Assembly (NCBI GenBank): GCA_001586965.3
Contig: LUCW03001694.1
Span: forward strand, 15,001 to 79,000
Source: Sphaeroforma sirkka
Lineage: Eukaryota > Opisthokonta > Ichthyosporea > Ichthyophonida
Direction: 5' to 3'
Length of the DNA stretch: 64,000 bases
The translations under genes and the position numbers were made by a program. This document shows, one piece after another, positions 44,814 through 61,927 of this stretch (position 1 is the stretch's first letter; each line of letters begins with the position of its first letter). The notes under the pieces were generated by a model, which had not been told where the DNA came from, ran no database searches, and saw only the letters and a program-made list of their open reading frames with translations.

Positions 44814-44865
<52 letters not shown>

Positions 44866-45047
44866 CATATTATATATTATATATATATTTATATACATAT
44901 GATATATGTCATGTGTATTGTATTTATAATATAATATGTATGTGTATATATATACATATATATATATATATACATGCATGTATATATACATTACTGCATA
45001 TATATATGTATATGTTTCATGTACATACATATATGTATATTTCTATA

Positions 45048-45142
<95 letters not shown>

Positions 45143-48100
45143 TATATATTTATATATATATATATATATATTTTTGATCATCATGTCCTTTTTTTACAAT
45201 ATCATGGGTTTCATTTTTTTGTCCCGATTATCTTGTAACATATGCTTATTTGTACGGATCAATGATTTAATTTAAATACTACGTACTCAATCGTCCATCA
45301 CTGATGTTCAACATCTAGGGTCAAGCATTGCCCACGTTTTGGTACGATGATTATGTCTCCGATCGCCTGATCTGCAACCTGACGCATGTGGAAGGGGATC
45401 TTCACGTATTGAGCAAAGAAGAGGTATGTATATAAAAATCTATAACAGTTAAAGAACAGTCATTGCCATCACATGATCAATTCATCAATATAGAAGATTG
45501 GCATAAAGTGTGAAGTACTTTTCGTATCAATTTGTTGGATCTGGGACTTTTGCCTATCATTGTATTTAGAAAATGAGGTATGATTGTTAATGTAGTATAT
45601 CGCAGGCCCAACATAATCCTCTCATCATATTAGACATGTATAGTATATAGCACAACTGTACTAGAGCCCCTGACCGTGTACGGGTCCGCCTGTACGATGT
45701 GTTGCACCTGTCAGAGTAAGGCATAGTAGACCCATCAAGATCAACGAGTATGCCTGAGCACTCCAGCCGTCCCGTGATGAATAATGAATTTCGTTGTTTT
45801 CTCTTCAGCTAATCGAACAGCTAGATGAGATGGGCAGGAAGGACGACAATATGCGACTACCAAGTATGCAGGTCAAGACTATCAATCAGACAGATGTTGG
45901 TTCTACATTAAACACATCCACGAGAAAATGGTTGAAACACCAACTAATGCAAGGCCCCTACATGGTTCCCTTTCCTGCGAACTATACGACGTACGTGCCC
46001 GCTTTGCAACAAAACCTCGAAGTATGCAGCTTTTCTACTGGAGCGTACCTTCTACCTCAGGTATGTGCTTTTGTTCTGTCGTTGTGCAGCGCCATCAGTG
46101 GTACAATTGTGCAGCCACATGAGGATGGCTCTATTAAATCATATCGAGTAGAATTGAATTGAATTGAATAGACCTGCATTGTGTCGAATTGAACTGAATG
46201 GGTTTCAATGGGCTCGGATCGAATTCGATGAAATTGGATTGAATTGAACAATATTTGATTGAATGAGGTTGTATTGGATGTGATGGGATGGGATCGGATT
46301 GAATTGAGTTGAATTTTATTGAATTGGATGGAATTGTATTGAATTGAATAGTATTTGATTGTATGAGATTGGATTGGATGTGATGGGATGAGGTCCGATT
46401 AAATTGCGTTCAATTGTATTGAATTGAATTGTATTCAGTTGTATGAGGCTGGATTGCATATGATGAGATGTAATCGGATGAAAGTGGGGTTAATTGGATT
46501 GAATTGGATAGGATTGCATTGTATTGATTGAATGAAGTTGAATTGGATGGTATGGGATCAAAATCGACTGGATTGGATTGAGTTGGCGTGACGGAGATGA
46601 AAGTGCCAGTAAGTAGCCATGGACATACTATTTCGTTTTCGGTTCTGAATATATATGTGTGTCACAATAGGCCATGGAGGATATATCGGTTTTTTGATGT
46701 GATGTAATTTCCTCAAATCTTTTGAATGAGTAGCCTAACAGTTGTCGACTAAATATGGCCAATGCGCTTCAGCCCATAGCCAATATGCAAGTAAATCATA
46801 CCTTGTAGCTGACAACCTCATAGTACGTCGGCCCCCTTGAAAACTGAACATTAGAGAAGCCGACGCCTTACCTGCAAACATTGCTTTTATAAGCTTGACC
46901 TTACAGTCCCACGTACCATTAGTCAGAATGGCGCAGAAAGAATGCTGACATGATTGCAGAGCTCATTCGAAATCAACGAAAGATCTCTGATGAATACTCT
47001 ATATTTAATTTCCCGACTTCTCCTGTCAATCCTGTAACCTTGTCTGTGGCAACTACAGAAACTCAATGTTAGGCACAAGGCCCACCTACATATACTGGCG
47101 TGGCTACGGAGTATAGGAATATTATACAGCATTGAGGATGGCTCAGCCATTGGCGTCGTTCGACACGGTGGCCTGATACCAGGGGATAAGGACATGGTAT
47201 GTTTGTATAATATGGTGTGTGATGATAGAATGGTTTGAGATTGAATAATGTTCTGTGACATATCATAGTCTCTGAAAATAGCAAGGTAGTGCGCGAAGAC
47301 AAGCGCCTATCGCGGGGTACTTCAATGGCAATCTATTTTGTTGGATAACATAGAATGTTATAAATTTCTAAGTAACAGCTAGTGATCGTCTTATACTTTG
47401 ATGTGTCGCGAGTTGGTATGTCACGAGTGACGACTGCCATGCCCCCAACAAGATACTATAGTGGACAATTCGACAATCAATATATTTGTCATCTAGCTTA
47501 ATGTCATGATGGCTCATGTTTTCGCAGGACCTACAAATCTCCATGTGGGATAACCGCAGGCTGTTGGAGAAACTGGGGTGCTACTCCTTGGCGGCGGTCA
47601 GGTGTGTATATAGTGTGGCAATGCGAGGAAGACATACTTCGATTTATAAATTCGTACACAGATATACACCTCAATAATATATAACCTTCGCAAACAACTA
47701 GCAATCTTAACTCGCACCTGATCTTCGCCTCCCTTCGTATGTATAGAAAAACAGTTTTTCAACTTTTCGTTTCTCTGAATGTCTGGTGGAACTAACTGAT
47801 GCCATCTGCACCACTACTACTGACAGGATACACGATTTGCCGCGATCGTCACGGCGGGCTATTGAAGAACAGTGCAAATGCGAGTGCCGCCCGTCTATGC
47901 AGTGGACCAGAGATGAACTCGATCAGTATACCAAGGTAGCCCAGATGGATTGTAGATGCATTGCTGACGCTTGACTGCTGGTTTGAATGTCGTTTCGTAG
48001 TATAGGTCGACTCTCAGGAGGGTACTTGCATGCCTGCAAGAGTGGTTCCCAGAAGCCATCTCTAGTTTTCATGTTGAATGATCCAGGTGCCCCGGCGTTT

Positions 48101-49967
48101 TGGTGGCGATGAGCTGGACGATTGTAGTGGCAATGTATACTAGTTACCTAACAGACCATGTTGTCATATAGCAGACACCTTTCGATACCCTACATCACGG
48201 GCGTGAGCTTAAAGTACGCGTTTGCCACCAGAAAAATTGCGCAAGTAGACATGTTCCATAGATATGCAGCACGTCTCTGCACAACTGCCCATTTCGCGGA
48301 GAAGTAGACTGTAATATTCCATGACCTGCGCCGTATAAAGGTTTTTCCCCCGCCATTGAATACAGGACAGTGCCGAAAAGGGCTATGACTCGCTGGCGTG
48401 TGAGATCTCCAAGGGCAAGCATCGCAAAACAAAACTGAAGACACTATGCCAATGCATGTGCCCTAAGCGCATGGTGCAGGTACATAAATGATAATTGTGT
48501 TTTGGCTTTCTCTATTTATCTGTTATGTCATATATCGGACAAACCATCCCAACTGTTAGCTGATGTCTCCAATTGTACAAATTAAGAGAGTCTGGGTGTA
48601 CTTTACTGGAGCCCAAGCTTACATTGTGGGCGGCGGGGGCTTTTGTACAGTTTAAAAACTATATATTGTGTCTTTTGTTGGTACTGCATTCGGTGGATAT
48701 TTGTGCCTGTTCGCGACCATAGTAGTGGCAAAAAATGTAAAAGCGTAAGGCGCGAGAGAACCCGCTCATGATTGCATGCAGCGTGTGGATGTTTACGATT
48801 CTGATGCGCATGTACATATGTAGAGCTAAGATTGTGTATCACTTGTTCAAGAAACCATGGAGGGGTAGTTGACGCCTATGTACTCAAATCTATTATGCTA
48901 TTCATTTCATCTATCATTTATCAACAGAAACTGCAACAGAAACTCGACAGCGATCCCTACTACCGATATCTACACTTCAACAGTTGCTCAGCAAGCACAA
49001 GGATAAAGAAGCTGATTACCTACATGTTAGTCTCAAGGGACAAAGTAGGCTTGCCAGTGAGCATCAGCATCAAGCAGGAGACCTTGAAGAAATTCGCACT
49101 CATCAAGTATGTTAGGGGAAAAAAAGGGTGTGTCCTGTGGTGTGTATATCTCAAGCAGGGCTAAACTTCATCGTACTACCAAGCAGGTGTGCTGTGTGTA
49201 TGAACGTCTCCCGCCCTTTCAATCTGATCAACGCTTCGATCAACACTAGCTCATATCTTTCAATGCTAAGAGCTAAACTGTGCATTGTAGTGTTCCTTTA
49301 AACGTATACTGATAGCATTCTATCAGCGACAGAGGAGGGCTTCTGTATCTTTTGAGACATTTTCTATTGACAATCCGTTTATAAACATATATTGCACTGT
49401 CGATTTCATATTCCCACATTGTATGGTTACCTAAGTCCACGCTCTAACATTGCCGGTGCACAGATTGCGATACTACGCAGGAGGGAATCCAGAGAACAAA
49501 CACCTCGCATGGATAGACGTGAAAATCAGATGTCATTCACTTTATTCTGACTACTGTGCTTGCCAGGTACCGCCTATATTGTATTGGATTATCTCGCTTA
49601 CTTGATTGCCTTCAAAATTTGTCAATTGAATGAAGATTAAGACCGTTTCACCTTTTGCTTAAGTTTTATCTCTTGATTGGTCTCGAACACTGTGTACACG
49701 CCTTTAGCTTTAAACTAACATAACAGTATGTAGTGTGTAAAAGTTAAGTTTCCTCTAACACCAAACGCTGTGTACCACGAGTCTCGGATTGTAACTTAAC
49801 GGCTTTTATTCTGCACCAATTGATTGTTCCCTCTACACGAATATGTGCAGGTGGGGCCTCATGAGCTTGGTATGTGTACTAAGGATATGATCCATCGACT
49901 ACACCACCAGTACGGCAACTTCTTTCTACCACTAGCGCCTTGGGCGGAGGAGGATGTGAATAGGTGA
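43865..49967 (+). CDS. Type II membrane protein with LicD/fukutin-type nucleotidyltransferase core
   Basis: Ten exons: 43865-44197, 45319-45423, 45809-46060, 47059-47196, 47528-47601, 47827-47935, 48366-48479, 48928-49106, 49464-49566 and 49851-49967 (TGA), giving 507 residues with every phase kept. Residues 12-34 form an uncleaved N-terminal membrane anchor, so the rest is probably Golgi-lumenal. Residues 250-280 read [19 protein letters not shown] then DKDMDL. That matches the LicD pattern G[TS]xxGxxRxxGxIPxDxDxD of phosphorylcholine, ribitol-phosphate and related transferases (LicD, fukutin, FKRP). Asp273, Asp275 and Asp277 would bind metal. Downstream are Cys-rich segments ([27 protein letters not shown]) that I do not know from the family, and a C-terminal [13 protein letters not shown]. 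The donor substrate cannot be told from sequence. Intron 3 carries a pentamer-built satellite and intron 1 a microsatellite block. Confidence 0.85.
44560..45172. repeat. Compound (AT)n/(CA)n microsatellite array
   Basis: (CA)n at about 44590-44628, several (AT)n tracts, and a run of about 100 bases of AT at 45050-45134. It lies in the first intron of the LicD-like gene. Confidence 0.95.
46149..46590 (+). repeat. Minisatellite of TTGAA/TTGGA pentamers with higher-order units
   Basis: About 440 bases are built from GAATT/TTGAA/TTGGA/TGGGA pentamer variants. Larger units starting TATTTGATTG..ATGAG recur near 46251, 46350, 46431 and 46514, giving a higher-order period of roughly 80-100 bases. 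It lies in intron 3 of the LicD-like gene, about 90 bases after the exon 3 donor. Confidence 0.85.
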
Positions 49968-51923
<1,956 letters not shown>

Positions 51924-52640
51924 TTATTTGGCATACATGTCGACTAATCTCTCTAATTCTAAAAGCAAATAGTCGGGTTCGGTAGAAAAAGTGTGCGTAA
52001 TATTTGGATTATTGTTGGTCATCTCAAAGTCTGATATCGAGGTTGTTTTGAATCCTAAACCTGGTAAGGGGAAAAAGTTCGTCGCCGATCGAGCCGTGAG
52101 GCACGGAGACGTTTGGAAATTAGGTAAAGGGGGTAGAATCGTCATTGGTTGGGTTGAGGGGCTCGTAATTGATGAGACACTAGCCGCACGCGCTAAATGA
52201 AGTGGACGTGGCGAGAGTGTTGAAAAATCCGTCGAAGATGTCATGGGCAGTATTGGCATCGAGTGCTGTCTATGAGGTCGCTCGTACAAGTCCTGCCTGG
52301 GAAGAAGTCGAACTTGTGATATATTCGAGTTTCCCATAACCCGATTAATCTCCATTGATTTCCGTTTTTGCTCCTTTTTAACAGCAGTGTTCTCCTTGGA
52401 CCGTCTCACAGTGCTCCATGGGGCCGCATGGTGTTTCCTGTAGTGTCGGCGGCGGGTGTCTTCTGAGGAATAATATCGATCACACTCTATGAACCTGCAT
52501 TTGAGTTGTTTTTTGACACTTAAATCGTCAGGGTTGCAAGTTGCAGGGTTATACAACAAAGGTTGAGATGGCATGCTCAGAGATTTATATGTTGCTGATG
52601 TTGTTGTCTGTACCAAGTGCACTTGATTGTATGAAAACAT
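51924..52640 (-). CDS. Intronless C2H2 zinc-finger protein, 238 residues
   Basis: A single open frame starts with ATG at 52640 and ends with TAA at 51924, where AATAAA (51923-51928, minus) overlaps the stop. It has one C2H2 finger: Cys48, Cys53, His66 and His70 (C-x4-C-x12-H-x3-H, core CRFIECDRYYSSEDTRRRHY), so it is likely nuclear and DNA-binding. The finger is followed by a Lys/Arg-rich stretch (about residues 79-96) that could be a nuclear signal, then a Ser/Pro/Thr-rich, probably disordered tail. The last 16 residues (LLLELERLVDMYAK) are helical and could be an interaction motif. A decayed tandem copy lies at about 55115-55700 in the same orientation. Lack of introns sets it apart from neighbouring genes. 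The family is not recognised further. Confidence 0.75.
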   Translation of the reverse strand: MFSYNQVHLVQTTTSATYKSLSMPSQPLLYNPATCNPDDLSVKKQLKCRFIECDRYYSSEDTRRRHYRKHHAAPWSTVRRSKENTAVKKEQKRKSMEINRVMGNSNISQVRLLPRQDLYERPHRQHSMPILPMTSSTDFSTLSPRPLHLARAASVSSITSPSTQPMTILPPLPNFQTSPCLTARSATNFFPLPGLGFKTTSISDFEMTNNNPNITHTFSTEPDYLLLELERLVDMYAK

Positions 52641-53615
52641 GATTTAATATTGCTTTTATGTATGTACGTAATCCATCGAGTCCGGTTAAATAAGAATTAC
52701 AACGACCGTTGAATTATGTTTCGCAAGTAAAATCTTATTTACAAATTTCATTCATCTTCTCGAACTCAAGTTGTAATCTCTACAACTTCATATTGACCCA
52801 GTTCATCATAAATTACACACTGCCACACTCATTCTCATACTCATGCGCATGAAGTGTATTAGCTATATTATTCTCAATTCTGAATTCTGTCTCCGTGACA
52901 ACTGACAGTATTTGTTATTTACATATTTATGTATAGAACTTGATAGAAATGATCCAGACTCCAGAGCCCCCGAAATTCGGTGTGAGCAGTGTTTAATATC
53001 TAATAAAGTCCATAGTACCTATTGATATACAATATGCATTTATACTCCCGCTCAAAGAGGAGACAACACTCCAATGTTCAAGCTATTTACTCTGTCATAA
53101 CTCCAGTCCTGGACATGTATTCCATGAGTCATATCTCATAACTCATAAAAGTCATAGCAACTCACAAGTTCATGACAGTATGAGTCTTACTCATTTTAAA
53201 AAAAAATCGTCTTTTGTGTTCAGTTTGTTGTATTCTTTAAGAAACAAAATTATAAAAATTGTCAGGATTTTGCCATTCTGGATGACTTCATACTGAGACT
53301 TCATTCCTGAAACACGAGTTTTGACTGATGAGCATACGAGTCATTTCCGACGTGCATGAACATACATGGTCATATGCCTGATTTCGCACTGTATACTGTG
53401 TCTGTGACCTGTGTGCCGTCACTGTGTGTACAGGATCGAAACAACACTAGAGTGAAGGTATATATAGTACGGAATTCCGAATCACAAATGTAAATCTCAT
53501 AACACGAAAACTTGAAATATCCACTATTAAAATATCGCCTGCAACTTCATCCATCGCTAGGGCTAAAACAAGTTTTATATGGGAGCATCCCATATATTCA
53601 TATATGATTGCATAA
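52641..53615. other. Intergenic region between the zinc-finger gene and the thioredoxin relic
   Basis: Unique AT-rich sequence that should hold the zinc-finger promoter. ACTCAT/ATGAGT words are frequent between 53100 and 53345, including the palindrome ATGAGTCAT at 53124-53132. No open frame of note. Confidence 0.5.
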
Positions 53616-54023
53616 TTTTGCGTGGCCGTTGCGTACCTGGCTTACAATGAATACACCCGTGGGCCGTACCCAGTTGTTGACTTTGGTTGTGTTGAAAGTA
53701 TTAATGAAGAGAAAGAATTTCAGGCCACGCTTACGAATGCGAAGATCATCATCGTCGAATTTTATGCGTAATGGTGCGTGCCTTGTGCACGAGCTGTGCC
53801 TGAATATGCACAGCTAAGCTCAACATATGCACCTGAGGGTATCAAATTTTACAAGATTGATACCGATAAACTTAGTATGCTATCGCAAGTAAAATGGGTG
53901 GACTCAATGCCTACGTTCAAGATATATAAGTCTGGGATATGTGTCTTTACTTTAGAGGGGTTTGACAAAGGCGAGATTACTCGCCAACTTCATGTGCAGG
54001 CATCTGTAGATATTGAAGTTTGA
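53616..54023 (+). pseudogene. Thioredoxin-domain pseudogene with a stop at the active site
   Basis: The frame from 53616 to the TGA at 54021-54023 reads as one thioredoxin domain: KEFQATLTNAKIIIVEFYA, then an in-frame TAA at 53769-53771, then WCVPCARAVPEYAQLSSTYA, FYKIDTDK, VDSMPTFKIYKSG (cis-Pro) and a C-terminal helix. The TAA sits exactly where thioredoxins have the variable residue before WCxPC (FYATWCGPC). Outside this codon the frame is uninterrupted and well conserved, so loss is recent or the codon is read through. No ATG starts the frame; an acceptor-like site (tacccag|tt) at 53667-53673 suggests a missing upstream exon. An undecayed gene with a sequencing error is possible. Confidence 0.78.
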
Positions 54024-55114
54024 TTTTACGCGCCTGAAGAGGCAGAGGCTCGACAGTAAACATATCAAGAGCACCACCAAAAGGTGGCAGAACAGAATAT
54101 ATCAAACATTCATTAATACATATATATTTTGTTCAATTTAGTTGCACCAATACTCTTGTATTTGAAAGTTATTAAATAATGACTTTTTGTAGAATTGAAC
54201 TTTGTGTATAGACTACATACCAGACCAAAGCATTTTACAGTATGTATTCTAGTAGTGTCATGCTGTATCATTGCGGTATACTTGGAGAATGGCTTTTGTT
54301 CGATCACAATATCGCACTCGCACTAAGGAAACATGAAAAAAATTCAAAGAAAATAATAGGCTGTATAGTAATTTTGAAGTTGCGTGGCAATTCTTGCACA
54401 GGTTGCCGTGGTGGTAAGTAAACACTCCCTGAAGAATCGTCCTGTACATTTTGTCTCATTTCAATTTAGGATTGGAAAACAGGCTTTTGCATCACTTCAG
54501 CCCGTAGATGGCTGGCCGTAACCATGAGGGCCTTGATACTGGCAATGCCTGATCAAAATATGTTTTATAGGAAGTGTACTCGTGAATATCTCATATGGGT
54601 GAATTGTGTGATTCAATTTTCAGGTTTGGCGAGTCAATAGTAATCAATAGTGTTTCGCTTTGAATCGTATAGATTTACTATAAGATCAAAGATAATGTGT
54701 AGGAGCAACTTCAAGAGGCAGTGTCTATTCAAGTGTGAGTTTTGTAAACAAATTTTTCTAATCACTACGACCCACTTGTTATTTTGTCTTTAGAAACCGA
54801 GATTTAATCGGTTATTTGTTTGACTAAAAGTTGCCACATAATCGGAGTTTTGTTACTACATTGTCAACGTCATGTTCGATATACCGTATGAAGCACCAGT
54901 AATGATCTGGGCACGTCAGCTTCGCTATATTCTCGTTGTATAATACATTATCCGCATCACTTACAGTTCACTGCTACTGAAGTAGGAAGTGTCATGGTAG
55001 CAAGAGATGATGCGTATAGCTTTACCATCTACTGCAAAATTAATATCGTGTGTATAGCTATATCTCAGTGCAACGAACTTAGACCTATGGATAATGTTTA
55101 TAAATGACTTCATA
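54024..55114. other. Intergenic region, nothing recognised
   Basis: Unique AT-rich sequence between the two pseudogenes. Open frames are short and carry no motif I know. Confidence 0.5.
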
Positions 55115-55700
55115 ATTGTTTGGCATGGTTGACGATCAAACTCTGCAACTTGGAAAGAATACAGTCGGTTTATTACACGAAGTGGAAAAAAATGATGTTT
55201 GATTGATATTTGCTTAGGTTATTGTTGTCATTGCAATACCCAATGACAAAGTTGTGTCTGATGCTAAGCTAAAAGGGGGGTAAGCTCGTCATTGATTGTT
55301 CTGAAAAGTATGTATTCGATGAGACACCAGCCATATAGCTGATTGAATTGAAGTGGGTGTAGAAATTTGTAGATCTTATGGGCACCAATAGCATTGTATT
55401 CTCTATCGGATTATCTGGGTAGTCGTATTTGTTGCACTATATTCGTAAGGCGTACAATCCGGTGATCATTTTTCTTTTGTTGCTTTGCTGCTTCTTGTTG
55501 GCCACATTATTCTCCGTGCACCGACTCGCCAGCGCTCTATTGGGTCGCATAGCGTTTTATATAGTGTCAGTAGCGGTTGGCTTGTCGATCACACTCCATA
55601 GACCTGCATTTGGAATATTTTTTTAAACTTGTATGTTCAGATGTGATGCAATGTGCCCGTGTTCAAGACTTCAACTGTTGTCGTTTAAAATACAGTATAC
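55115..55700 (-). pseudogene. Decayed copy of the C2H2 zinc-finger gene
   Basis: Nucleotide similarity to 51924-52560 runs in the same orientation along most of this stretch. Paired words include TTTGGCAT at both 3' ends, ATTCGATGAGACACCAGCC with AATTGATGAGACACTAGCC, TTCTCCGTGCACCGACTCGC with TTCTCCTTGGACCGTCTCAC, GGGTCGCATAGCG with GGGCCGCATGGTG, and ATCGATCACACTC with GTCGATCACACTC. The reading frame is disrupted by many small gaps, so it is not coding. Similarity fades beyond about 55650. The 65-codon membrane-like frame on the other strand (55429-55626) is a by-product of this sequence. Confidence 0.8.
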
Positions 55701-59123
<3,423 letters not shown>

Positions 59124-60342
59124 TCATTCGCTGGCCTTGAGGTTCTTCCTGTAATTGGGGAACATGTCACAAATAGTGGCAAGTTTAGTGCTCGCAACTA
59201 AAATTCCAGGTGTCAGGCAGCCAAATGAACGTCAGATGAGCTCTCAATGTATGCACTACCAATAAGTAGCCATTTTTGGGGATGGCAGATGGTGTGCAAC
59301 AAGGCAATAACAATTGGGGCGTCCTAGCACTAACAACAAAAAAGCCAAGTAGTGAAAAAGGCTTGACCAATTAATGACAAAGGGCTACATAAGGAATAAC
59401 AAATGACAGCACAGGCACCAACGAAGAAACACGCAAGCAATAGCAAACGACATGTACCGAGAGCACGCAAAGCGCGTCCCAGCGATAGAAAATGGCGCTA
59501 AAGATCCAGATACAAGCATAAACTATAGAATCCCAGGTCACTAAATTACGGCGACAAACACGCATTATCCATAGTAAACTTAGACCAACCTGAAGCATTC
59601 ATACAAATACTAAAAGGCTAGGGTTTTGGCACAGTGACTGGCAACCTTTTTCTACAGACGTATAAGGACCTATAAACTATCTTTTGTGCGTATAAAGAAC
59701 TAAGCCTGAAAACCTCGATAGACAAAGGCACTCCACATACCACAGACCGTATTCCACTCCCACTTCGTGCTGCCAGAGGCGAATGGTACCATCTTCAGAT
59801 CCGGAAGCGTACAGCATACCGTCGGGAGAGTACCTCACGACGTGCACTGGTCCGTGATGTCCCTTGTACACATCTAATTTCAAAAAGTAGAAAGAAATAT
59901 ACTGCTATCAGTACTCAGCGTGGATGGGTAACAATGTGGTACTATTCATTATCTTTCACAGGCGTGAGTGGTGAATTCTTGAAGTTGCCGATTCTAAGAA
60001 TGTGTACGTACTTGTAGCCGACCCCGTACAGGGCAGTAACAGAAAAATTATGCGCAAGAACGGTCAGGTACAGAGTATATGTGTGTAGAAAGCAAGGGAA
60101 AATGTAGGTACTGTGAGTGTGCATGGTGACATAAAATAGATTGGATATGATACACATGGAAGATAGCAGACAGATAGTTTCTAATCAGACAATGATTTAA
60201 CAGCCGAAACACACCAAACAACCCTTCTTCTGAATCTACCAACTGTAGCATACAAACCCAAGCGCGACAACCATCGTAAATACGCAATTTTGCATACATT
60301 GCACTCGAATGATCTTTATATACATATATACACACACACACG

Positions 60343-60376
<34 letters not shown>

Positions 60377-61488
60377 CTTATATATATATCTATATATAAG
60401 TATATGAATCATGTACCTAGTTCCTTCTGCGTCTCATAGTCGATGACGTGTAGGTAAAAATCCTCGCCTCCGCACACTAACCGGGTCTTGTCTGGATTTA
60501 GAGAGGCCGAATTGATTGGGCATCCCACTTCGAAGGACTTGACACTATCCAACGTGGATGAGTTGATAAGATCCACCTTGAAAGGTGATGAAGAAGCAGC
60601 GCATGTGGATAGTGCAAATTAGTATATATATACTTGTGCATTGCGTATGTAAGCCTATACACATGCATTTAGAATTTATCCAGGGTAACAACAAGAATGT
60701 ACTCTCTGCACGTACATACTTATTGTTTATGTTAAAATGAGAAGCTGTGTATACCTTGTGTCCGTGTGTGACCACGAGGTGTTCGCCATCCGAGGTGGCT
60801 TGCATCGAGGTGACGGGCGCGTCGAACGTGCGCACATGTGCGGCTGCACCTGAGCGGATGTCCCATAGACGCACTTCTTTGTCTTCACTGCTACTGATGA
60901 CGATGTTCTCATCTGCGAAGCGTGGATAGACAAGCAGTTGGGTACTGAAATTTGGATATGCTAGTTGCGAAAACATATAATGATACAAAAAAAGTACCTC
61001 TTGTCCAGACTGCTACTAAAAACGACATTTCCATCTGCAAACCGGGTTGCAGATGAGTCGTTGAGTATCGTTGCTACCGATATCTAATAAAGGCATATGT
61101 ATATCTATATATATATATATATATATATATAGGTCTACGTGTACCTGTCCGTATGATTTATTTCCAGTGCCCCATACAAATTGTGAATTGAGCGTATATA
61201 AGTATATATAAGTGTGTATATATATATATATCCAAACACATCAGCATAAATACTTGTAGCACATAAAATTAGAATGACAGATACCGATGTACATACACAT
61301 GCTCAATGTAAGGATGCAAATAAAACACGCACATCCAACGTACGCATGAGCATATAAATTCGGAACGCACATAGGATTACAGTTGCAAATGCAAACTAAA
61401 ATGAAAAATATATCAGCAATATGATAATATCAATATACACGAACTAATATATGCATGAGTGCATACATATATATATAGAATGCAAAAC

Positions 61489-61523
<35 letters not shown>

Positions 61524-61646
61524 TGTATATATATATATATCTATATATATCTTCATATTGCTGTATATAAACAACAACAGACATGAGACAGACACACAGA
61601 GACAGATACATAGATAGATGCATAAATAAATGGATTCATGTATATA

Positions 61647-61711
<65 letters not shown>

Positions 61712-61712
61712 G

Positions 61713-61761
<49 letters not shown>

Positions 61762-61811
61762 TATATACATATACATATGCTTAAAACATTATGCAATACA
61801 CATCACATGTA

Positions 61812-61875
<64 letters not shown>

Positions 61876-61876
61876 C

Positions 61877-61927
<51 letters not shown>

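Noticed and set aside
51991-52200. Plus-strand 69-codon frame overlapping the zinc-finger gene
   Set aside because: Antisense to a better supported intronless gene, and not supported by splice sites or motifs.
53124-53132. ATGAGTCAT palindrome as an AP-1/Gcn4-type site
   Set aside because: The surroundings are full of ACTCAT/ATGAGT words, so one match is weak evidence, and no bound factor can be inferred.
55429-55626. Plus-strand 65-codon frame resembling a multi-span membrane peptide
   Set aside because: The interval aligns with the zinc-finger gene on the other strand; the hydrophobic frame is a by-product of the decayed copy.
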